This document shows, piece after piece, positions 35,319 through 44,234 of a stretch of 64,000 nucleotides of DNA. Made by a program: the position numbers and the translations under genes. The DNA comes from Brachybacterium sp. YJGR34. Its GTDB lineage: Bacteria > Actinomycetota > Actinomycetes > Actinomycetales > Dermabacteraceae. The notes below the pieces were generated by a model. The model was not told the origin of the DNA. It saw only the letters and a program-made list of their open reading frames with translations, and made no database searches. Location of the stretch: the NCBI RefSeq assembly GCF_003347015.1, contig NZ_PNFB01000003.1:1-64000 (forward strand), given 5' to 3'. Each line of letters starts with the position of its first letter. Position 1 is the stretch's first letter.

Positions 35319-36260
35319 TCAGACGCGGCCCTCGCGCTCCCACCTCGCTGTGACCAGGGGGAACAGAGAGTCGCGGGAGGCACGCCGGTGAGCACCCAGG
35401 GCCGGCAGGGACGGGTCCTCCGGCCACCGTGCGGCATCGACGAAGAAGCCGAGGATCCCGACGAGCACGTCGGTGGCGACCTCCCGCGGCTCTCCGACCC
35501 CGTCCATGAGGCGATCGATCCGGCCGTCGACGTCGAGCACGCCCGAGGGATCGGGGATCGAGCTGAGCAGCTGGAGAGCATCGGCGAAGGCGCTCCCGCG
35601 ACTGGCCCAGGCCCAGTCGACGAGCAGGGCGGAGCCGTCCTCGGTGAGCAGGATGTTGTCCGCGCGCAGATCGCTGTGGCACAGGGTGCTGCCCGCGAGC
35701 GCCGCGATGCCCCTCCCCGCCGCCGCGCGCAGCGCGGCCAGGCGCGGGATGATCCAGGGGTCGAGATCCGTCGGCAGGTCCGCCGCGACCCGGTCAAAGC
35801 CTCGCAGGTCGCCCCCCAGGGACTCCTCGAGCGTCGGCAGATCGGACACCGGGGTGGGGGTGGCCGTCCGCCGCAGCCGGTGCAGGGCATCGAGTGCGGC
35901 GTCGAGCTCCTCCGGCACCCAGGGCTGCCGGGGCATTCTCCCCTCCACCGCCTCGATGACCAGGACGAACCAGTCCCCACAGGAGAAGGCATCGAGCAGC
36001 GCCGGGGCCGGGATCGACGCGGGCATCCTGCGCAGGGCGTCCGCCTCGCGGCGATTCAGGGTGTCGGACCCGGTGTTGATCCGAGGTGTCACCGCCTTGA
36101 CGAAGAGCTCTCGCTCCTCGGGCCCGGTCACGATCTCCGCGCTGCTCCGCGAGAATCCCCCGGTCGCGGAGCGGGTGCGGACGACAGGGCCGCCGACCAG
36201 CTCCTCGACGCGGCGCCGCACCTCCTCCGGCAGATCGCTCCACCGCAGCCTGCTGCTCAT
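35319..36260 (-). CDS. Aminoglycoside phosphotransferase-fold protein
   Basis: A 313-residue kinase-fold protein. A nucleotide-binding N-lobe (SATGGFSRSSAEIVTGPEERELFVKAVTP) precedes the catalytic loop LCHSDLRADNILLTEDG (Brenner motif HxDxxxxN) and the metal motif LVDWAWA. This is the APH/choline kinase superfamily, which phosphorylates small hydroxyl compounds. Nothing shows that it confers drug resistance. The start at 36260 with GGAGGA was preferred over the upstream in-frame ATG. It is the last gene of the dnaA-side minus-strand series, 28 bases after dciA. Confidence 0.85.
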   Translation of the reverse strand: MSSRLRWSDLPEEVRRRVEELVGGPVVRTRSATGGFSRSSAEIVTGPEERELFVKAVTPRINTGSDTLNRREADALRRMPASIPAPALLDAFSCGDWFVLVIEAVEGRMPRQPWVPEELDAALDALHRLRRTATPTPVSDLPTLEESLGGDLRGFDRVAADLPTDLDPWIIPRLAALRAAAGRGIAALAGSTLCHSDLRADNILLTEDGSALLVDWAWASRGSAFADALQLLSSIPDPSGVLDVDGRIDRLMDGVGEPREVATDVLVGILGFFVDAARWPEDPSLPALGAHRRASRDSLFPLVTARWEREGRV

Positions 36261-36288
36261 CGGGTCCTCCGCTCCCTCCAGGCGCCGC

Positions 36289-37044
36289 TCACCCGTACGT
36301 GTCCCGGGGGCCACGCCAGGTCACGGTGCGCCGTCCCTTCTTCCAGCTGCGCTCGGCCGCGGCAGGACCGGTGACCTTGAGCTCCGAGACCGCGTGGGAG
36401 CCCACGTGCTCCTCGATGGTGGTGATCAGCTGCGGGGTGAGCATCCGCAGCTGCGAGGCCCAGGCCGAGGAGGAGGCGCTGACCACCAGCACCCCGTCCT
36501 CGAAGGAGACCGGGCGGCAGTGTGCGGAGATCCGCTCGCCGACGATCTGGTCCCATTCCTCCAGGACCCTCCCCGAGGTCATGCCCGCGCTCCAACCGAG
36601 GTTGCCCAGCACGGTGCGCAGCACGATCTCGATGCCCTGGGGGTCTCGCGGATCGGGGCGGGACCCGGAGTACCCGGGCGAGCGCCCGGACCGATCGCGT
36701 ACGTCCCTGGCCTGCGTCTTCGCGGAGATCGGGAAGAGCCCGCGGTCGCGGGCCGCGGCGCGCGAACGGTTGACGGTGCGACGGGCCAGCTCGAAGGGGT
36801 CCGACGGGGCGGGCAGCTCCGGGGGGTCGAAGAAGATCCGCTCCTCGGCGTCCGCGGAGTCCGCGTCCCGCGCGCGAGGGTCCGGGGAGGAGGCGGTCCT
36901 GGTCTCCTCGTCCGCGGCGCGCACGGGAACGCGCGGCGCCGCCTCCCGATCGGCGGCGGGAGCCGGGCCGGACCAGGTGGACAGGTCGTAGGGGTTGGCC
37001 ACGCGCGGTCGCTGCGCCTCCCCGCCCGGACGCCGCGGTGTCAC
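36289..37044 (-). CDS. dciA: DciA-type (DUF721) replication helicase loader
   Basis: A 251-residue protein. The first 140 residues are low complexity with many charged and proline residues. A DUF721/DciA domain follows (VLRTVLGNLGWSAGMTSGRVLEEWDQIVGERISAHCRPVSFEDGVLVVSASSSAWASQLRML). DciA loads or activates the replicative helicase DnaB in bacteria lacking DnaC. The W-x-x-I-VG-x-x-I-x-x-H-x-x-P signature is intact. The GTG start overlaps the recF stop (GTGA). Its place after recF is the conserved actinobacterial position. Confidence 0.9.
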   Translation of the reverse strand: MTPRRPGGEAQRPRVANPYDLSTWSGPAPAADREAAPRVPVRAADEETRTASSPDPRARDADSADAEERIFFDPPELPAPSDPFELARRTVNRSRAAARDRGLFPISAKTQARDVRDRSGRSPGYSGSRPDPRDPQGIEIVLRTVLGNLGWSAGMTSGRVLEEWDQIVGERISAHCRPVSFEDGVLVVSASSSAWASQLRMLTPQLITTIEEHVGSHAVSELKVTGPAAAERSWKKGRRTVTWRGPRDTYG

Positions 37045-38300
37045 GGCCGGCCTCCGCTCTCCCGGGGCACCGCCTCGCCGAGGCGCACGTCGACCACGTG
37101 GATCTCGCCGTCCAGGGAGTCGGGGATGTCGGTGTCGTTCGCCGTGGTGATGAGCACCTGGGAGGCGGTCGTGATGATCTTCCCCAGGCGGTCCCGGCGA
37201 TGGACGTCGAGCTCGCTGAAGACGTCGTCGAGGATGAGGATCGGCTCGCCGTCGCCGAGGTCCCCCTCCTCCAGGCGCAGCAGATCGTAGGAGGCCAGCC
37301 GCAGGGCGAGGGCGAGGGACCAGGACTCGCCGTGGCTGGCGTACCCCTTGGCGGGGAAGTCGTGGAGGCGGATCTCGAGGTCGTCGCGGTGCGGCCCCAC
37401 CAGGGTGGTGCCGCGGTCGATCTCCTCGTCGTGCCGCGTGCCCAGCAGCGCCAGCAGCGCATCGTGGATCTCGGGGGCCGGCGGGAGGGTCCCCGGCGGG
37501 GCGGCCAGCTCGTCGAGCACAGCGGAGCGGTAGGCGATGTCCGCCGGGGAGGTCACCTCGCCGCGCTGGTCGGGCGGGAGATCGAGCGCCTGCTCGGCAC
37601 CCTCGTCCGTCGCGACCCGCAGGTAGGAATATCCCAGGTGGGGACGCAGACGGTTGACCAGGTGCAGACGCGCCCGCAGGAGGTCCGCGCCCAGTCGGGC
37701 CAGCTGCTGGTCCCAGACCTCGAGGGTCGAGGAGGCCGATTCCGCCGGGTCCAGGCCGCCGACGCTGCGCCCCGACCCCCCGCGGCGCATCGAGCGCATC
37801 TGCTTGAGCAGGTTGCTGCGCTGCTTGAGCACGCGGTCGTAGTCCGCCTTCACCGCGGCGTAGCGGGGGGCGATGAGGAACAGCAGCTCGTCGAGGAAGC
37901 GCCGGCGTCCTTCGGGATCGGCCTTGACCAGCCCCAGATCCTCGGGGGCGAAGAGCACCGCTCGCACCTCGCCCAGCAGATCGCGCAGCCGTGCGACGTT
38001 CTGCCCCTGGAGCCGTGCCCGGTTGGAGCGACCGGGGGTGATCTCGAGGTCCACCTGCAGCTCCCGCCCGGCGCGCAGGAAGGATGCCCGGACGATCGCC
38101 GTGCTCTCCCCGCGCCGGACCAGTGCGGCGTCATGGGGGACCCGATGACTGGACAGGGTCGCGAGGTACCACACGGCCTCGACGATGTTGGTCTTGCCCT
38201 GCCCGTTCGGTCCCACCATGACCGTGATGCCGGAGCGGACGGGCAGCGTGAGGCGGGGGTAGGAGCGGTAGTCGGTGAGCTCGAGAGCGGTCAGCTGCAC
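37041..38300 (-). CDS. recF: DNA replication and repair protein RecF
   Basis: A 419-residue SMC-like ATPase that helps load RecA at gaps and stalled forks. The Walker A motif is MVGPNGQGKTNIVEA, the signature helix HGESWSLALALRLA and Walker B ILILDDVFSELD. Opening LELTDYRSYPRLTL is typical. The GTG start is adjacent to a perfect hairpin covering its ribosome site; translation is likely coupled to dnaN, 19 bases upstream. The length is slightly above the norm, with an insertion near RRGGSGRSVGGLDPAESA. Confidence 0.96.
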   Translation of the reverse strand: MQLTALELTDYRSYPRLTLPVRSGITVMVGPNGQGKTNIVEAVWYLATLSSHRVPHDAALVRRGESTAIVRASFLRAGRELQVDLEITPGRSNRARLQGQNVARLRDLLGEVRAVLFAPEDLGLVKADPEGRRRFLDELLFLIAPRYAAVKADYDRVLKQRSNLLKQMRSMRRGGSGRSVGGLDPAESASSTLEVWDQQLARLGADLLRARLHLVNRLRPHLGYSYLRVATDEGAEQALDLPPDQRGEVTSPADIAYRSAVLDELAAPPGTLPPAPEIHDALLALLGTRHDEEIDRGTTLVGPHRDDLEIRLHDFPAKGYASHGESWSLALALRLASYDLLRLEEGDLGDGEPILILDDVFSELDVHRRDRLGKIITTASQVLITTANDTDIPDSLDGEIHVVDVRLGEAVPRESGGRP

Positions 38301-38318
38301 GGAGGGAGCACTCCCTCC
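38301..38318 (-). promoter_or_regulatory. Hairpin over the recF ribosome site
   Basis: A perfect 8-bp stem GGAGGGAG/CTCCCTCC with a 2-base loop, one base after the dnaN stop and immediately before the recF GTG. The 5' arm is the recF ribosome site, 10 bases from the start. Ribosomes ending dnaN would melt it, coupling recF to dnaN. Confidence 0.55.
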
Positions 38319-38319
38319 C

Positions 38320-39444
38320 TCAGATCCGCATCGGCATGATCAGGTACTTGTACGAGGTGTCCGGCGCGCCCTCCAGGGAATCCTGGCCGGTCATCACCGA
38401 GGGCTTGATCGAGTCGGTGAAGGTGAGCCGGGCGAACTCGGTGCCCAGCGCGCCGAGCCCGTCGAGCAGGAACCCGGAGTTGAATCCGACGACGAGGTCC
38501 TCACCCTCGAGGTGGGCCTCGAGCACCTCGCTGGCCTGGGCATCGTCCCCGGCGCCGGCCTCGAGAGCGACCTGTCCCTCGGTGAAGGAGAGCCGTACCG
38601 GCGTGTTGCGCTCGGCGACCAGGGACACGCGCTTGACCGCGTCGACCAGTGCGCCGGTGTTGACCACGGCGGTGATCGCGGAGGAGTCCGGGAAGAGGCG
38701 CCGCACCGGCGGGTACTCGCCGTCGACCAGGGTCGAGGTGGTGCGCCGGCCGCCGGCCTCGAAGCCGATGAGGTTCGCAGAGGCGTCCTCGTCCAGGGCG
38801 ATCTCGACGCTGCCGCCGGTGGAGAGCGAGCGTGCCACCTCGTGGAGGGTGCGCCCCCGCACCAGGGCGGTCAGCTCGGTGCCCGGGGTGGAGGGGTTCC
38901 AGGTCAGCTCCCGCAGCGCCAGGCGGTAGCGGTCGGTCGCCATCAGCGTCATGGTCTCCCCGCTGATCTCGGCCTTCACGCCGGTCAGCAGCGGGAGGGT
39001 GTCGTCCTTCGAGGCGGCGACCGTGACCTGCGAGATCGCCTGGGCGAAGACGTCGGCCGCGACGGAACCGGCGACCGACGGCATGGACGGCAGCTGCGGG
39101 TACTCCTCCACGGGCAGGGTGGCCAGGGCGAAGCGGGCGGAGCCGCAGCGGACCTGGAGCTTGGTCCCCTCCAGCGCGATGGAGACGTCCTTGTTGGGCA
39201 GCGCCCGGACGATGTCCGAGAGCATGCGGCCCTGAACCAGCACCTCACCGCCGGTCTCGACCTCGGCCTCGAGCCGGATCTGGGCGCTGACCTCGTAGTC
39301 GAAGGTCGACAGCTGGAGCTCCCCGCCGGAATCGGCGCGGATCCGCACACCCTGCAGGATCGGCATCGCCGGCCGGACGGGGAGGGTGCGGGTGGCCCAG
39401 GAGACGGCGTCGCCGAGGACGCCGCGATCGAGGTGGAACTTCAC
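38320..39444 (-). CDS. dnaN: DNA polymerase III sliding clamp (beta subunit)
   Basis: A 374-residue clamp with three similar domains. It starts VKFHLDRGVLGDAVSWATRTLPVRPAMPILQG and ends with the conserved MPMRI. The loop DTLPLLTGVKAEI and the ATDRYRLALRE strand belong to the second domain. The GTG at 39444 was chosen because GAAGGAG lies eight bases upstream; another GTG three codons before overlaps that site. It lies after the 567-bp origin-candidate gap that separates it from dnaA. Confidence 0.97.
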   Translation of the reverse strand: MKFHLDRGVLGDAVSWATRTLPVRPAMPILQGVRIRADSGGELQLSTFDYEVSAQIRLEAEVETGGEVLVQGRMLSDIVRALPNKDVSIALEGTKLQVRCGSARFALATLPVEEYPQLPSMPSVAGSVAADVFAQAISQVTVAASKDDTLPLLTGVKAEISGETMTLMATDRYRLALRELTWNPSTPGTELTALVRGRTLHEVARSLSTGGSVEIALDEDASANLIGFEAGGRRTTSTLVDGEYPPVRRLFPDSSAITAVVNTGALVDAVKRVSLVAERNTPVRLSFTEGQVALEAGAGDDAQASEVLEAHLEGEDLVVGFNSGFLLDGLGALGTEFARLTFTDSIKPSVMTGQDSLEGAPDTSYKYLIMPMRI

Positions 39445-40011
39445 CGTTGCCACTCCTTCGCAGTGGTCGAGTGCCTGAACTTGAACGAACGGAGCACAGC
39501 GTATCGGTTCCGCGGCGATGCCGCCGACACACCGGCGCCCTTGCTTGACTTTCCCGCTTTCCGCGGAGGCGACCGTGCGCTGGTGCTCGGCCCCCTGGGG
39601 TCCGGGCTCTTCCCGTGCCCCGGCCGCCGGCTCGCGGCGGCTCCGTCGCGGTCCCCCGCAGCCCGCCCCGTCCACACCCCCGTCGAGCCAAGAACTACAG
39701 TCCTCTTCTTCACGGCTGTGGATTCCGTGGACAACCCTCGTCGTCGCTGGTCGCCACGGCTGACGCCTCCGTGGACGGAACGTTGACCGCCGAGCGCGGC
39801 TCGTGAGCGTGCTGTGCACGATCCGCCCCCACCGTCGGATTCTTGTCATTCATCGGTGCACATCGGCTCCTGCGTGGATGGCGTTCGATCCACACTGTCC
39901 ACAGAGTTATCCACAATTGGGGAGAACTACACGATGACCAGGCGTGTTGTTCAGTGCTTGTTCAGTGCGGTGTCCGGGCCGCCTCTCGGAGGAGGCGGCG
40001 CCGGGGCGAGG
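39445..40011. other. dnaA-dnaN intergenic region, oriC candidate
   Basis: 567 bp without a gene. DnaA-box-like 9-mers: CCGTCCACA (39668), TGTGGATTC (39717), CGTGGACAA (39726), CTGTCCACA (39895) and a perfect TTATCCACA (39907). This gap is the replication origin in most actinobacteria. No strongly AT-rich unwinding element is obvious, and the number of good boxes is low for an actinobacterial oriC, which normally has more. It also must hold any dnaN promoter; I could not fix one. Confidence 0.65.
39895..39915 (+). promoter_or_regulatory. DnaA-box doublet, copy 1
   Basis: CTGTCCACA and TTATCCACA, same strand, starts 12 bp apart. The same doublet recurs inside dnaA (41357-41377) with one base different in 21, and in opposite orientation at 50847-50867. 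Confidence 0.75.
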
Positions 40012-41742
40012 TCACTTCCGAGCGCCGGAGCTGGAGCTCTTGATGCGCGCCGTCAGCTCTGTGACCTGGTTGAAGATCGCCCGGCGCTCCTTCATGAGCT
40101 CGCTGATCTTCTTGTTCGCGTGCATGACGGTGGTGTGATCGCGGCCGCCGAACTCCTCGCCGATGCGGATCAGCGGCATGTCCGTGAGCTCGCGGCAGAG
40201 GTACATGCCGATCTGGCGGGCGGAGACCAGCCGGCGCGAGCGCCCGCTGCCCACGATCTCCTCGACCGAGAGCCCGAAGTACGTCGCGGTCTGGGCGATG
40301 ATCGTCGAGGCGGTGATCTGGGCGCCGTCGTCGTGGGAGAGCAGATCCTTCAGGACGGACTCCGCGAGCGTGACGTCCATCGGCTGACGTGAGAGCGAGT
40401 GCAGCGCCTGCACCCGGATCAGCGCGCCCTCGAGCTCGCGGATGTTGGTCGCGATGTGCGAGGCGATGTACTCGAGCACCTCGTGGGGCACCTCGCCGGT
40501 GTTCTCCTGGGCGACCTTCTTGCGCAGGATCGCGATGCGGGTCTCGAGGTCCGGCGGCTGCACGTCCGTCATCAGACCCATCTCGAAGCGCGATCGCATC
40601 CGGTCCTCGAAGCCCCCCAGCTCCTTGGGCGGCAGGTCCGAGGTGATGACGATCTGCTTGTCCGAGTTGTAGAGCGTGTTGAAGGTGTGGAAGAACGCCT
40701 CCATCGTCTCCGGCGCCCGCTGCAGGAACTGGATGTCGTCGATGAGCAGGATGTCGATGTCGCGGTAGCGCCGCTGGAACTCCTGGGCCTTGCCGAACTG
40801 GCCGGACTGCACGGAGTTGATGAAGTCGTTGGTGAACTCCTCGGAGTTCACGTAGCGCACCACCACGTCCGGGTAGAGGCTCTGGGCGTAGTGGCCCACG
40901 GCGTGCAGCAGGTGCGTCTTGCCCAGGCCGGAGCCGCCGTAGATGAACAGCGGGTTGTAGGCCTTGGCCGGCGTCTCGGACACGGCCGAGGCCGCGGCCT
41001 GCGCGAAGCGGTTCGAGGATCCGATGACGAAGGTCTCGAAGGTGTACTTGCCGTTCAGTCGCGAGTCCTCGCCGAGGGTGGAGCCGCTCGGCCCGGCCGG
41101 GCGTCGCGGAGGCGGTCCGGGTGAGGGGGCGGAGGATCCGGTGAGGGCCGACAGACCGGCATAGGCGCTGGGATCGTCGGCCGCCGCCCCGCGGTAGTCG
41201 CTGTGGGTCGCGAAGCGATCCGCCCCGGAGCCGGAGGTCGCGGACGTGGCGGAGCTGCTGCTGGGCAGCACGGGCCGGCCGGGCTGATCGACCGCAGGCA
41301 GCACGGACCCCTCGTCGCGGCGGAAGGGCGCGGACCTGTGGACATCCTTCACGGCGCTGTCCACAGCGTTATCCACAGAATGTGCATCAGTGCCGGTGGA
41401 TCGAGGCGCCGGCGGCGCCGGCGGCGCGGAGTATCCACCGGACGCGGTGGAGGAGTCGTCGTCGCCGTCGTCCTCGAGCAGGAGCGTCTCGTCGACCGTC
41501 ACCGCGAAGCGGATCTCCCGGCCCGCTGCCTCGGTGAGGGCGGCCTTCAGCGAGCCCGCGATCCGGTGCTCGAACAGCTCCTTCGCCGAGGTCGACGGCG
41601 CTGCGACCAGCGCAGTGTCTGCGACGACGGCCATCAGGCGCGAGAGCGTGAGCAGCGCGATGACGCGCTGGGAGACGGTGTCGTCGCGACGCAGCGTCCG
41701 GAGCGTGTGCTCCCAGATCGCATCGGCGCTCGCGTCTGGCAT
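40012..41742 (-). CDS. dnaA: Chromosomal replication initiator DnaA
   Basis: A 576-residue DnaA. Domain I ([30 protein letters not shown]) leads into a long, variable domain II rich in Pro/Ser/Ala (about 130 residues). The AAA+ domain follows with Walker [14 protein letters not shown], Walker [12 protein letters not shown] and sensor motifs. Domain IV carries the DNA-binding signature [14 protein letters not shown]. It binds DnaA boxes and opens the origin. GGAGAG precedes the ATG. The promoter overlaps three DnaA boxes, so autoregulation is likely. Part of the domain II coding DNA itself contains a DnaA-box cluster. Confidence 0.98.
   Translation of the reverse strand: MPDASADAIWEHTLRTLRRDDTVSQRVIALLTLSRLMAVVADTALVAAPSTSAKELFEHRIAGSLKAALTEAAGREIRFAVTVDETLLLEDDGDDDSSTASGGYSAPPAPPAPRSTGTDAHSVDNAVDSAVKDVHRSAPFRRDEGSVLPAVDQPGRPVLPSSSSATSATSGSGADRFATHSDYRGAAADDPSAYAGLSALTGSSAPSPGPPPRRPAGPSGSTLGEDSRLNGKYTFETFVIGSSNRFAQAAASAVSETPAKAYNPLFIYGGSGLGKTHLLHAVGHYAQSLYPDVVVRYVNSEEFTNDFINSVQSGQFGKAQEFQRRYRDIDILLIDDIQFLQRAPETMEAFFHTFNTLYNSDKQIVITSDLPPKELGGFEDRMRSRFEMGLMTDVQPPDLETRIAILRKKVAQENTGEVPHEVLEYIASHIATNIRELEGALIRVQALHSLSRQPMDVTLAESVLKDLLSHDDGAQITASTIIAQTATYFGLSVEEIVGSGRSRRLVSARQIGMYLCRELTDMPLIRIGEEFGGRDHTTVMHANKKISELMKERRAIFNQVTELTARIKSSSSGARK
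41337..41377. promoter_or_regulatory. DnaA-box cluster inside dnaA (doublet copy 2)
   Basis: TGTGGACAT (41337), CTGTCCACA (41357) and a perfect TTATCCACA (41369) within the domain II coding region. The last two repeat the 12-bp-spaced doublet of 39895. Domain II is variable in protein sequence, so DNA sites can be kept there at little cost. Confidence 0.6.
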
Positions 41743-41782
41743 CAGGTCTCTCCCTCGGGGACGGGCGGGGCGTTCGGAACAG

Positions 41783-41826
41783 TTTTCCACAATAGCTTCT
41801 GTATTGTGGATCGCGAGTGTGGACAA
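41783..41826 (-). promoter_or_regulatory. dnaA promoter with overlapping DnaA boxes
   Basis: Minus strand -35 TTGTCC (41826-41821), 17-bp spacer, -10 TACAGA (41803-41798). A perfect DnaA box (TGTGGACAA, 41818-41826) covers the -35, TGTGGATCG (41805) lies in the spacer and TTTTCCACA (41783) covers the start site. Predicted leader about 50 bases. The arrangement implies repression by DnaA. Confidence 0.65.
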
Positions 41827-41913
41827 CCGTGAGGATGCCGACCCCGCCCGCTCCGACCACCCGTTCGACGGGTGAGAACCTGGCCACACCCCGGCTCCCC
41901 GGGCGCTGCGCCG

Positions 41914-41942
41914 TTGACCTCGTGCACCCTCGCGCCTAGCAT
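41914..41942 (+). promoter_or_regulatory. rpmH promoter
   Basis: TTGACC (41914-41919), 17-bp spacer, TAGCAT (41937-41942), a strong primary-sigma promoter. The transcript would carry a leader of about 177 bases to rpmH. The 383-bp gap 41743-42125 holds this, the dnaA promoter and no gene I can support. Confidence 0.75.
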
Positions 41943-42125
41943 CGTGCAGTCAGCGCTGCGCGCCGTCCCGATGCGGTTCCCGGGTCCACTGCGGATCCCT
42001 TCCGGTGTCGGATCGGAACTTCGGCAGCTGCCCCGCCCCGGCGGGTGCGCCCGGACACCCCGTTCGTGCAGCAGACCTACAGACCACCGCGAGCGGCACG
42101 CCCGTGCCCACGATCGAGGAGAACC

Positions 42126-42263
42126 ATGAGCAAGCGCACGTTCCAGCCGAACAACCGTCGCCGCGCCAAGAAGCACGGCTTCCGCGCCCGGATGCGCACC
42201 CGCGCCGGCCGCTCCATCCTGAACGCCCGTCGCGCCAAGGGCCGCGCCGAGCTCTCCGCCTGA
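42126..42263 (+). CDS. rpmH: 50S ribosomal protein L34
   Basis: A 45-residue L34 with the invariant [20 protein letters not shown] opening and the highly basic [11 protein letters not shown] body. It binds 23S rRNA near the exit tunnel. AGGAG precedes the ATG. It leads the rpmH-rnpA-yidD-yidC-jag-rsmG-parAB series, divergent from dnaA as in most bacteria. Confidence 0.98.
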   Translation: MSKRTFQPNNRRRAKKHGFRARMRTRAGRSILNARRAKGRAELSA

Positions 42264-42305
42264 GGCGGACGCGGGGAATGAGCGGCGACGAGACGTCGTG
42301 ACCCC

Positions 42306-42674
42306 GTGAGCTGGTCCCGTCACCGGCTCCGCACCGGCGACGAGTTCCGCGCCGTCACGCGCGGCGGCGTCCGCAGCGCCCGATCCCACGTGGTCGTGCA
42401 CCTCGCCCTGCTCCCGCAGGGGGACGGGGTGCCCCGCGTGGGATTCGTCGTGTCCAAGAAGGTGGGCAACGCCGTGGTCCGCAACCGGGTGACGCGTCGG
42501 CTCCGGGAGATCGTGCGCCGCCGTCTGGAGACCTTGCCGGCAGGCTCCGGGATCGTGCTGCGCGCGCTGCCGGGCATCGACGACCAGCCCTTCGCGGAGC
42601 TCCAGGAGGAGCTGGACGCCGCGCTGACCTCCGCCGAGCGCAAGCTCGCCCGGCGCCTCGAGGCACGGCGATGA
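42306..42674 (+). CDS. rnpA: Ribonuclease P protein component
   Basis: A 122-residue basic protein that helps RNase P RNA mature tRNA 5' ends. Conserved core: RLRTGDEFRAVTRGG, VGFVVSKKVGNAVVRNRVTRRLREIVR (the RNR motif). Its stop overlaps the yidD ATG, and it starts with GTG. The C-terminal helix (LQEELDAALTSAERKLARRLEARR) is longer than the minimum. Confidence 0.96.
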   Translation: MSWSRHRLRTGDEFRAVTRGGVRSARSHVVVHLALLPQGDGVPRVGFVVSKKVGNAVVRNRVTRRLREIVRRRLETLPAGSGIVLRALPGIDDQPFAELQEELDAALTSAERKLARRLEARR

Positions 42675-42967
42675 CCGGCCGCGGGCTCGTCCTGGCGATC
42701 CTGCGTCTCCCGCGGCGCGCGCTGATGGTCCTGGTGCGCGCCTACCAGGTGGGCATCTCGCCCTACACCCCGCCCGCCTGCCGCTACGACCCGGTGTGCT
42801 CGCAGTACGGCCTCGAGGCCCTGCGGGTCCACGGCGCGGCGAAGGGCACGCTGCTGACCGCCGGGCGGATCCTCCGCTGCAATCCCCTCTCCCGCGGGGG
42901 ACCGGATCCGGTCCCGGCGCCCGGCATGTGGAGCAATCCACGGCGACTGCGGCACCCGGCCCCCTAG
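42671..42967 (+). CDS. yidD: Membrane protein insertion efficiency factor YidD
   Basis: A 98-residue YidD: an amphipathic N-terminal helix (ILRLPRRALMVLVRAYQVGISPYTPPAC) then CRYDPVCSQYGLEALRVHGAAKGTLLTAGRILRCNPLSRGG, the family signature with three cysteines. It assists YidC in inserting membrane proteins. It overlaps rnpA by four bases (ATGA) and lies 85 bases before yidC. Confidence 0.95.
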   Translation: MTGRGLVLAILRLPRRALMVLVRAYQVGISPYTPPACRYDPVCSQYGLEALRVHGAAKGTLLTAGRILRCNPLSRGGPDPVPAPGMWSNPRRLRHPAP

Positions 42968-43052
42968 GGCCTACTCTTGTCCGAGACTCCCGATCACAGC
43001 CGGCACCTCGCATGAACGACATGCGCATCCGTGCGGCAGGAAGACCAGGCCG

Positions 43053-44162
43053 ATGAATCCGCTGTTCCCCATCGAATGGGCCGTCGCATGGCTCATGGTG
43101 CAGTTCCATGCGCTGCTGTCGACGTTCATGGACCCCGACGGTGGCTTCACCTGGGTGCTGTCGATCGTCGGCCTGACGGTCGTGGTGCGAACGCTCATCA
43201 TCCCGCTGTTCGTGCGCCAGATCCGAGCCTCCCGGGCCATGCAGACGGTCTCCCCGGAGCTGCAGGCCGTGCAGAAGAAGTACAAGGGCAAGACCGACCA
43301 GGCCTCGCGCCAGAAGATGGCCGAGGAGACCATGGCCATCTACAAGGAGGCCGGCGCCAGCCCGTTCTCCTCGTGCCTGCCGGTGCTGCTGCAGATGCCG
43401 ATCTTCTTCGGCCTCTTCCGCGTGCTGTACAACAAGCTCCCCGAGGCGGCCTCCGGCACCGGCTTCGGCCCGCTGACCCCGGAGCTGGCCCAGAGCGCGA
43501 GCACCGCCACCTTCTTCGGCAACGTCACGATCGCCGACAGCTTCCTGAACTCCGGCGACGGTGGGATCACCACCAAGATCGTCGCGGGCCTCATCATCGC
43601 CTGCATGAGCGCGGTCACCTTCTTCACCCAGAAGGAGCTGACCATGAAGAACATGCCCAAGGCGGCCCTCGAGGGTCCCATGGCCAGCACCCAGAAGATG
43701 ATGCTGTACATGCTCCCGTTCATCTACGTGATCACGGGACCGGGCATGCCGATCGGTGTGCTCGTCTACTGGCTGACCACCAACGTGTGGACCTTCGTCC
43801 AGCAGTACATCGTCATCCGCGCCACCCCCACGCCCGGCTCCGACGCGGAGAAGGAGCGCCAGGCGCGCATCAACCACCGGCGCGAGAAGAAGGGCCTGGA
43901 GCCCCTGGACTTCACGCCGCCCAAGAAGGTCTCCACCGAGCCGGAGCCGGAGCCCACCCTCCGGGTGCAGCCCCCTGCCAAGAACAAGGGCGGCAAGAAG
44001 CTCACCGATGAGGAGAAGCTCGAGCGCGCCCGCGCGGCCCGCGCCCAGGCCGCGGAGGAGCGCCGGAAGGCTCAGGAGGAGGCGGGCGAGGCGCCGCCGG
44101 AGCCGCCCTCCCCGGGCAGCAACGCCCTGAACAAGGGCTCGAAGAAGAAGCGCAAGAAGTGA
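43053..44162 (+). CDS. yidC: Membrane protein insertase YidC/Oxa1
   Basis: A 369-residue insertase of the short Gram-positive type. Span 1 is near the N-terminus (FTWVLSIVGLTVVVRTLIIPLFVRQIRASRAMQ), with the conserved hydrophilic-groove arginine in VVVRTLIIPL. The cytoplasmic hairpin LQAVQKKYKGKTDQASRQKMAEETM follows, then SPFSSCLPVLLQMPIFFGLFRVLY and two further spans. The C-terminal 100 residues are a lysine-rich, mostly disordered tail that may contact the ribosome, as in other actinobacterial YidC. The cysteine in FSSC could be lipid- or redox-sensitive, but it is common in the family. Confidence 0.95.
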   Translation: MNPLFPIEWAVAWLMVQFHALLSTFMDPDGGFTWVLSIVGLTVVVRTLIIPLFVRQIRASRAMQTVSPELQAVQKKYKGKTDQASRQKMAEETMAIYKEAGASPFSSCLPVLLQMPIFFGLFRVLYNKLPEAASGTGFGPLTPELAQSASTATFFGNVTIADSFLNSGDGGITTKIVAGLIIACMSAVTFFTQKELTMKNMPKAALEGPMASTQKMMLYMLPFIYVITGPGMPIGVLVYWLTTNVWTFVQQYIVIRATPTPGSDAEKERQARINHRREKKGLEPLDFTPPKKVSTEPEPEPTLRVQPPAKNKGGKKLTDEEKLERARAARAQAAEERRKAQEEAGEAPPEPPSPGSNALNKGSKKKRKK

Positions 44163-44168
44163 CCCCGC

Positions 44169-44196
44169 CTCCCGGGAGCACAGCCGCTCCCGGGAG
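44169..44196 (+). terminator. Hairpin between yidC and jag
   Basis: The palindrome CTCCCGGGAG occurs twice (44169-44178 and 44187-44196), separated by eight bases, so the copies pair into a 10-bp stem. No T-run follows; it may attenuate or stabilise rather than end the message. Confidence 0.5.
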
Positions 44197-44234
44197 TCAC
44201 CCCACATTCCCAGCAGTCCCGGAGGACGTCCCCC

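Noticed and set aside
35319-36260. Aminoglycoside resistance gene
   Set aside because: The phosphotransferase fold is clear, but this superfamily is broad and the sequence shows no close resemblance to a named resistance enzyme.
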